DNA from: Begonia masoniana
Lineage: Eukaryota; Streptophyta; Magnoliopsida; Cucurbitales; Begoniaceae
Assembly (NCBI GenBank): GCA_022432975.1
Contig: CM039512.1
Span: 37,015,936 to 37,079,935, forward strand
Length of the DNA: 64,000 nucleotides
Direction: 5' to 3'
Below are positions 58,402 through 64,000 of the stretch, piece after piece; positions within the stretch are counted from its first letter, which is position 1, and the number at the start of each line of letters is the position of its first letter. Position numbers and translations under genes: made by a program. The notes below the pieces were generated by a model. It did not search any database, was not told where the DNA came from, and was given only the letters and a program-made list of their open reading frames with translations.

Positions 58402-59190
58402 CTAAGGTACGATTAAGCAATTTGATCAATTTCTAAAGATTTTGCATGAAACTTTATCATTTTTGTTGTGCATTCTTAGAAAGCTGAGCTTAAGCCACCG
58501 GTTGTGTTCAAATGCCGACGTAGTCTTACTAATCGTTTCTATTTCTTCATTTTGTTAAAAGTGTTGAGAGAAGCCACTTTGATGATCATTGGGACCCATT
58601 AAGATTCCGAGGAGAGATGTGTGCAAGTGGAGGGTCCCCAGATGTGGCTGTCCTTGGCCTTAGAAGTAAGCAGTGAGCCAGTGACCGATGGAATGAATGA
58701 AGAGACTCCTGGCATTAAAGGAATATGACGATGATATAGATAGAACTACTACTTTTGGCATTAGATTAACGTAGTTCTAATAATTTATTCCAGAATCTAA
58801 TGCTAGAGACTCCTGGCATTATTTATAATTCAATTGTTTAAGTTAAAGTACAGTACATGTATAGTAGCACAATTAGTTGGAAGATGTGGACAACTCTGCA
58901 GCCTGATATAGTAGCACATTTATTTATAGTAGCACATTTATTTATTTCAGGTTTACAAGTATGACTCGACTTGACCCGAACCGAACCAAACCGAACTTTT
59001 CGGTTCGAGTCTGTTTAAAGTTATTCAGGTTCGGGTTCGGGTTCGGGTTCGGGTTTGGAAACCGAAACCCGAAACCGAAAAGGTCGGTTGTGTTCGGTCC
59101 AAAACCGAACCGAACCGATGATTGCCCACCCCTAGTAACGACAAGGAAATAATTCCTTTTTCGTTACTGAATCTGCCCATTTGGAGGGTT

Positions 59191-61335
59191 TGTAACACCC
59201 GAGTTTTTCGGGTTTCCGCTTCAAGGCTATTTTCGTAAATAAGTAAATTAGGTCCGTTTTGTGAGCGGATAGTTTTATTAGGACCCTAGAAATTTATGGG
59301 GATTTGTAGAAGAATAAGTGAAATTTTAGAAACCCAAATCGAGAAGAGTAATGCTAGAGTTCCCGTTTTAGCCTTTTAGTATATTAATTCGTAAAAATAG
59401 TAAATCAAGTCCGTTTTATGAAAAGAAAGTTTTATTAGGGTCCTAACGATTAATGTGAATTTGTGGAGATATACGGGATTTAACGGGATTTACGGAAGGC
59501 AAAACGGTATATTAATGATTAATAGGAATTAATATTAGGATTATTATTATTATTATTATAATTTAAAAAAAAAATAAAACTAAAACGACAGAATGGCCGA
59601 AGCCATTCTGTCGTTCGATGTTGAGCTCAAGCCCGAGCGCAAGAGGAGAACAGGGGAGACGACGACGGCGACTCTCCTCCGACGAACGCCGGCGTTTTCC
59701 GGCCCTCTCCGACTAGACGACGGCGACGTGCGATCTCCGACCGTCCTCGCGCACAAAACCGAACGGTAAGCTCGGTTTTCTCCTCTGTTTTGGTTCGGTT
59801 TAAGGCAGTGGGTGGCGAGCTCGATTGAGCTCCGATCACCGGCCAATTTCGGTCATTTCCGGCGTGGGTTTGCCGACCCTAGGGCCGGCTATTGTTGCTT
59901 GGCCGTGGAATGCCCAATTTGGGCGAAAAACAGTGAATGCCCGATTAGGGTACTTCGGTTTTGGTGAATGTAGCTTCGATTTTGGGTTAGATTATTATAA
60001 TTGAGTGTATATGTGGTCGATTGGTGAAGAGATTGATGGAATTTGATGAAAAATCGAAAAAGGGAAAATTTTCGGGAAAGGGCAGAATCGGGTTTTGCCT
60101 GAATTGACCTAGCTCCGGTCGTTTGTTTTAAAATTCCTTTTGGCAGATTAAAATAGGTTGTTAGAGGAGTACGTGGCCACTGAAATCGTTCGATTCCGAT
60201 AATCGACGCAAAAGTTACGCGAGTTTGAAGTTTCGGGTCGGTTTTTACCGAACCCAAATTAGTTGCCGTTTAATTAGGTTTTAGTTAGAAATCGATGGTA
60301 TTATGCTTTTTAGGCTTAATAGTGATTACACTTGTCGTTATTTAGGTAGATTAAATGAATTGATGATTATTGGTGGATTTAGGTTAAAGTTTGGATATTA
60401 GAGATTATTGGAAAACCTTTAATGAAGGTTAAGTAAATTGTGAGCACCACGTGCTCGATGAAATGCCCGAATGGAGGAAATGAAAGTTTTAGGAGAAATT
60501 GCCTTAGCTAGGAGCTTAGTTTAAGTTTGAGATTCGTTTATTTAGAATCGATTTTAATGTCCTTTATTTATGAAATGCTTTAGGTGGAGACGACTTTTGG
60601 ACGGTGCTCGGCTAGCTACGGACGCCAGGTAAGTGGATGTTAGGCTTCCGGCCCTTAAGGCCGTACATCATGTCAACGTTAGGTTTTTCTGTTTTGATGA
60701 TGATTTTCTGATTGTGGGGATTAATGAGTTGGGTAGCTTAGAATGTTAGTTGTTTGTGAAGTTCGTTAAGAATAGTATATGTCTATGTACGTAGTGAATT
60801 GTTTGATGATATGTTTTGATGATATGTCGTACATAGATTTCTCATGCATCATGTTTTAAAAGAAAAGTACGAAAATGTTTTAGCACATGATTTCACGATT
60901 TAAACGTAGAAACGACAACGATGTAAAACGAAAATGTATAGTGTCTGAGGGAAGTGGTTCACCCTTCAGATGTAAAGTTGTGGAACGTCCAGAAAATGTA
61001 TGATATCTGAGGGAAGTGGTTCACCCTTCAGATAAAGATTTATATGTGGAACGTCTAGAGATGGAGAAACTAATTCGCCCTCCATTGGTAGAGGATTACA
61101 TGTATGTACGATGGAAATGAAATGAATATGTATGATGAAACGAAATGAAATGAATATGAACGATGAAACGAAACGAAATGATTATGTACGATGAAACTGT
61201 AGAAACTGCATATGTTAAGTAAAATGTTTTAAATTCATATAGTGCATTCCCTTACTAAGCATTAGGCTTAATGTATATGTTGTACGATGTAGGTGACAGG
61301 TTGAAGGTGAGAGTTCCTCATGATGACAAGGAATA
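59191..61335 (+). repeat. Gypsy-type LTR, interrupted
   Basis: It starts TGTAACACCCGAGTTTTTCG and is related along its length to the reverse complement of 53661-56407. It stops at 61335, where another LTR begins. The missing end is expected beyond the window, after the inserted element. It contains a perfect 14-bp stem with a CGAA loop at 59584-59615 and a two-fold repeat (GAGGGAAGTGGTTCACCCTT) near 60950 and 61010. Confidence 0.85.
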
Positions 61336-63568
61336 TGTAGCACCCGGTTTCAATAAATCAAAATAAGTTATTAAACGGTGGTATATAATTTTTATGGTTA
61401 AAATTTAGTGAAATGTTGATTAGGTTGTAAATGACTAGGCAGGGGCAAGATGGTAATTGCGAATTTATATTGTGGATAAGGTATTTAAGGAAAGGTTTAG
61501 TGAGGTTTAGCCGCCACTGTTCTATTACTCTTACCTCTCAGCTCAAGCAGACTACCTCTGGGCGATTTCCCCTCCGGTTTTCCCCAACCAAGGTGAGTTT
61601 TGAATCAACTACTTGCCATTCTAGTGCTAGGGTAGCTGAAGGATTGCAATGTATGTATCTTCGATAAGCTGCGGGTGAGAGATTTGGGTTTTTGGGGTTT
61701 AATGATGTATCGGGAATGCTTAATCAGTAGAGCCCCAAACTGGCTTCCTTAGACTTCAGTAGTTAGATAAAGTTTAGTGGAGATCTAATCCATAATCTGT
61801 CAATGGTTTTAGGTGAGCAGATTTTTGGAGTAGCATATAGCCGAGCGATTTCCAGGAGCCAGGTAAGTAAAGTAATGTGTGAGCCTTCGGGCCTACATCA
61901 CAAAACAGTAGGTTTATGCATGTTTGAGTGTTTCTTTTCTTTATGTCATGCATTAAGTTTTTGAAGAATTATGAAAATGAATTTATGTACAAGGTTATGA
62001 CGAGTATGAATTGAATGAAACAGAGTAGCTGTTAAGGGAAGTAATCCGCCTCTTAACTGAGTAGAGGATTTATTACATTGGGAGAATCGATCCCACTCCC
62101 AAGGGAATTAAGGGATCTGTATTAGCTGTTAAGGGAAGTAATCCGCCCCTTAACTGAGTAGAGGATTTATTACATTGGGAGAACCGATCCCACTCCCAAG
62201 GGAACTTAGGGATCAGACCAGTTTATGAGCGATGCACAACTGAGTTGAGAAAATTAGAAACTGCATGATCAGGGTTTATGTTTCAGCATACATTTCATTA
62301 ATGCTTTACTTGCTTAGCATTAGGCTAATAGATGAGTTTTGTGATGTAGGTGTTGAGGATACAACAGGTGATTTCCCTGAGAGCATAACCGAGTAGATGA
62401 GGTTGGTGGAGCACGGCTGTGCAACGGTCAGGCATCTGATGGGGCGGTTTGACTGGTGGCATTGACTAACAAAGATTAATTGACAGTATTTCAAATTTAT
62501 TATACTGAGCTTTCATGACAGTAGAAATTTTAATGTTTTGGAATTCGCTTTTGAGTTTCTTTTCTGATAACGATATTCTGTTGGGATTTCAGGTTAGTAC
62601 TTATGAGTTTCTAGTGACACAAAGGTTTGGATTGTCTCTGGTTAGTTTTTAGCAAGAATGAGTTACTTGAAGTTTTCAAAAGTATTCTTAGTTTTCTCTG
62701 AATTTAGTATTCTGTTGGTTTATTACTGGATCTGCAAGTGAAGCGATTAGAGTTGTTGTTTTGCTCTCTATCGACAGATGATATCTGTCGGTAGATGTTG
62801 AGTAAATTTTAAATTCTATCGGAAGATGTCTTCAGAAAAGCCATCGGAAGATGTAAATTTTAAAGTCTATCAGTAGATGCTTTAAGGAGTTACGTGAGTA
62901 GCACGTGTCGGCAGATGTAGTCCATTCCATCGGAAGAGGGAGAAACCCGTTTGTCGTTTAGCGAATCGGAAGGCGTGGAGTCATATTGTTGTTATCGGAA
63001 GATGACGTGTGTTTGTCTATTGAGAGATGAAATTGCGCTGACTTCATCGGCAGATGATGTTATGTTAACTTCATCGGCAGATGAAGTGGTGTGTGAAGTT
63101 ACCATGATTTCATCGGCAGATGAAGTCGTGGGTGAAGTTGTGTAGACGTCATCGGCAGAAGCCTTTGGTTTTCTGCTTCTGCTCCTTCCGTTGACTAGTC
63201 GTCGGCAGACGAGTTCAACTCGTGACGTCATCGGCAGGAACCTCGTTCCGTTTCCTTCCGTTGACTTTGTCGTCGGCAGATGAATTCGACTTTTGTAATT
63301 CCTTGAGTAGTCCATCATTTAAAACCTTATTTTCTCTTGACCGAATACTTTAAACATTTCCATTAATCTTTCCAACAATATTTTCACAGCTAGTTAAATC
63401 CCCATTGTAGTTTTAAATAATTTTCCGCTGCAAAGTTTTCAAATGTTTTGAACGTTTAGAAAATGTCAAATTTTGAATGTCGAATGAAGTTTTAAATTTA
63501 TTCGAAATTTCTTAGTTATGATCAAGTAATGAGTAGCGAACCGGGTTCAGATAACTCGGGGCGTTACA
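61336..63568 (+). repeat. 5' LTR of a plus-strand chromovirus (2233 bp)
   Basis: It starts TGTAGCACCCGG, ends CTCGGGGCGTTACA, and is followed at once by a primer binding site. The left flank GAATA (61331-61335) should recur at the element's far end, outside the window. A 97-bp tandem repeat lies at about 62025-62218. Short hairpins and CATCGGCAGATGA repeats fill 62770-63260, like those in the solo LTR at 12031, so the two are relatives. Confidence 0.92.
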
Positions 63569-63571
63569 GTA

Positions 63572-63584
63572 TGGTATCAGAGAC
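63572..63584 (+). promoter_or_regulatory. Primer binding site, initiator Met-tRNA
   Basis: TGGTATCAGAGAC lies three bases inside the LTR. Its first 11 bases match the initiator Met-tRNA complement. It fixes the element as plus-strand. Confidence 0.9.
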
Positions 63585-63723
63585 ATTCAGTTAAACCGTT
63601 CAAAAGATTACTCATTAGTGCCAATCGTTGCATGGAAGTACTCCAACAACTGTAAGTGTTTATGTTAGCTTTAGTTATAAAATGTTTATGAGAGTAGTTA
63701 ACCCTGTGCAGGAAATTAGTAAA

Positions 63724-64000
63724 ATGGCTAGGCGCCCAGGAAGACCAAGAATACCAAGGGAGATACCAAGTCCTAGACGTGAGGAGGACTCTAGTGTAAT
63801 TAGGCAGCTGACAGAATTAATGCGTCAGCAGACTGATATTGTGCGTCAACAATCTGATCAATTAGGAGTGCTGTTGAATCGGGAAGCACAAGGAAGTGCT
63901 AACTCAGGTTCTAACAGTGAACATTCTGGAGATAGATTCCGGAGACTGAGACCACCCACATTTGATGGACATTCCTCCGATCCAGTCATTGCTGAGGGAT
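63724..64000 (+). CDS. Chromovirus gag, N-terminus (runs off the window)
   Basis: An open frame from ATG 63724 runs to the window edge (92 codons). It begins MARRPGRPRIPREIPS, continues with a glutamine-rich helix (TELMRQQTDIVRQQSDQL) and reaches RLRPPTFDGHSSDP. This matches the minus-strand gag at 16200 (LRPPVFNGQSTNP) and is typical of Tekay/Del-type chromoviruses. The product forms the particle. No stop or frameshift is visible in this part, so the element may be younger than the one at 4308. The rest lies outside. Confidence 0.88.
   Translation, partial: MARRPGRPRIPREIPSPRREEDSSVIRQLTELMRQQTDIVRQQSDQLGVLLNREAQGSANSGSNSEHSGDRFRRLRPPTFDGHSSDPVIAEG

Larger units (their letters stand above)
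52523..59134 (+). mobile_element. hAT transposon (Ac-like) with inserted solo LTR
   Basis: The ends are TAGGGGTGAGCA at 52523 and TTGCCCACCCCTA at 59134, imperfect inverted partners. The 8-bp duplication GTAACGAC is exact at 52515-52522 and 59135-59142. Subterminal regions are packed with GGTTCGG/CCGAACC repeats, typical binding sites for hAT transposases. Inside is a transposase gene at 53581-58401 that has been disrupted. About 2.75 kb of the length is a solo LTR. The exact duplications indicate a fairly recent move, earlier than the LTR insertion. Confidence 0.95.

Noticed and set aside
59580..59846. Arginine- and serine-rich minus-strand frame in the LTR at 59191
   Set aside because: GC-rich LTR DNA on the strand opposite to transcription, with no family resemblance.

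Overview
This window is from a plant nuclear genome, very probably a eudicot. The evidence is chromodomain Ty3/gypsy and Ty1/copia retrotransposons primed by initiator-methionine tRNA, a Cassandra element carrying 5S rRNA-like sequence, plant hAT transposons with 8-bp target duplications, tRNA-headed SINEs, and intron-containing host genes. The species cannot be named from the sequence. Most of the 64 kb is a nested transposon landscape, and only one probable host protein gene was found.

Layout. 1-592 is the end of a gypsy-type LTR. 1080-3390 is a decayed copia element. 4308-22711 is one chromovirus insertion on the minus strand, flanked by the duplication AGAAT. It has been enlarged by two solo LTRs inside its reverse transcriptase (8866-11745 and 12031-14467). 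Its 5' LTR holds another solo LTR (16571-18859), a SINE array with large palindromes (19643-21311) and the end of one more LTR (to 22257). 23033-23845 is a complete Cassandra element inside a decayed copia gag. 24480-26080 is a decayed Athila-like gypsy pol. 26361-27811 is a direct duplication of about 735 bp. 27966-28910 is a short hAT-like element. 28936-34392 is a nearly intact copia element with an open 1304-residue Gag-Pol.

Further right, 35820-36390 is a hAT transposase relic and 36673-37330 is a second SINE array. 37330-39250 holds inverted and direct partial copies of a papain-like cysteine protease gene. 39640-40120 has 186-bp repeats. 42593-47309 is a very young copia element on the minus strand: its LTRs differ at one position and it has an open 1340-residue Gag-Pol. 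47956-49386 is the one probable host gene, a small coiled-coil protein on the minus strand with four exons. 51110-51870 is another Athila-like integrase relic. 52523-59134 is a complete-ended hAT transposon whose transposase is split by a solo LTR and has a stop codon. 59191-61335 is a gypsy LTR interrupted by a plus-strand chromovirus whose 5' LTR, primer site and gag start fill 61336-64000.

How it fits together. The pieces record repeated insertion followed by LTR-LTR recombination, which leaves solo LTRs with matching 5-bp duplications, plus local amplification of SINEs. The least expected signals are the head-to-head and tail-to-tail SINE palindromes, the palindromic or hairpin arrays at similar places in the transcribed end of several LTR families, and the altered protease triad in the youngest copia element.
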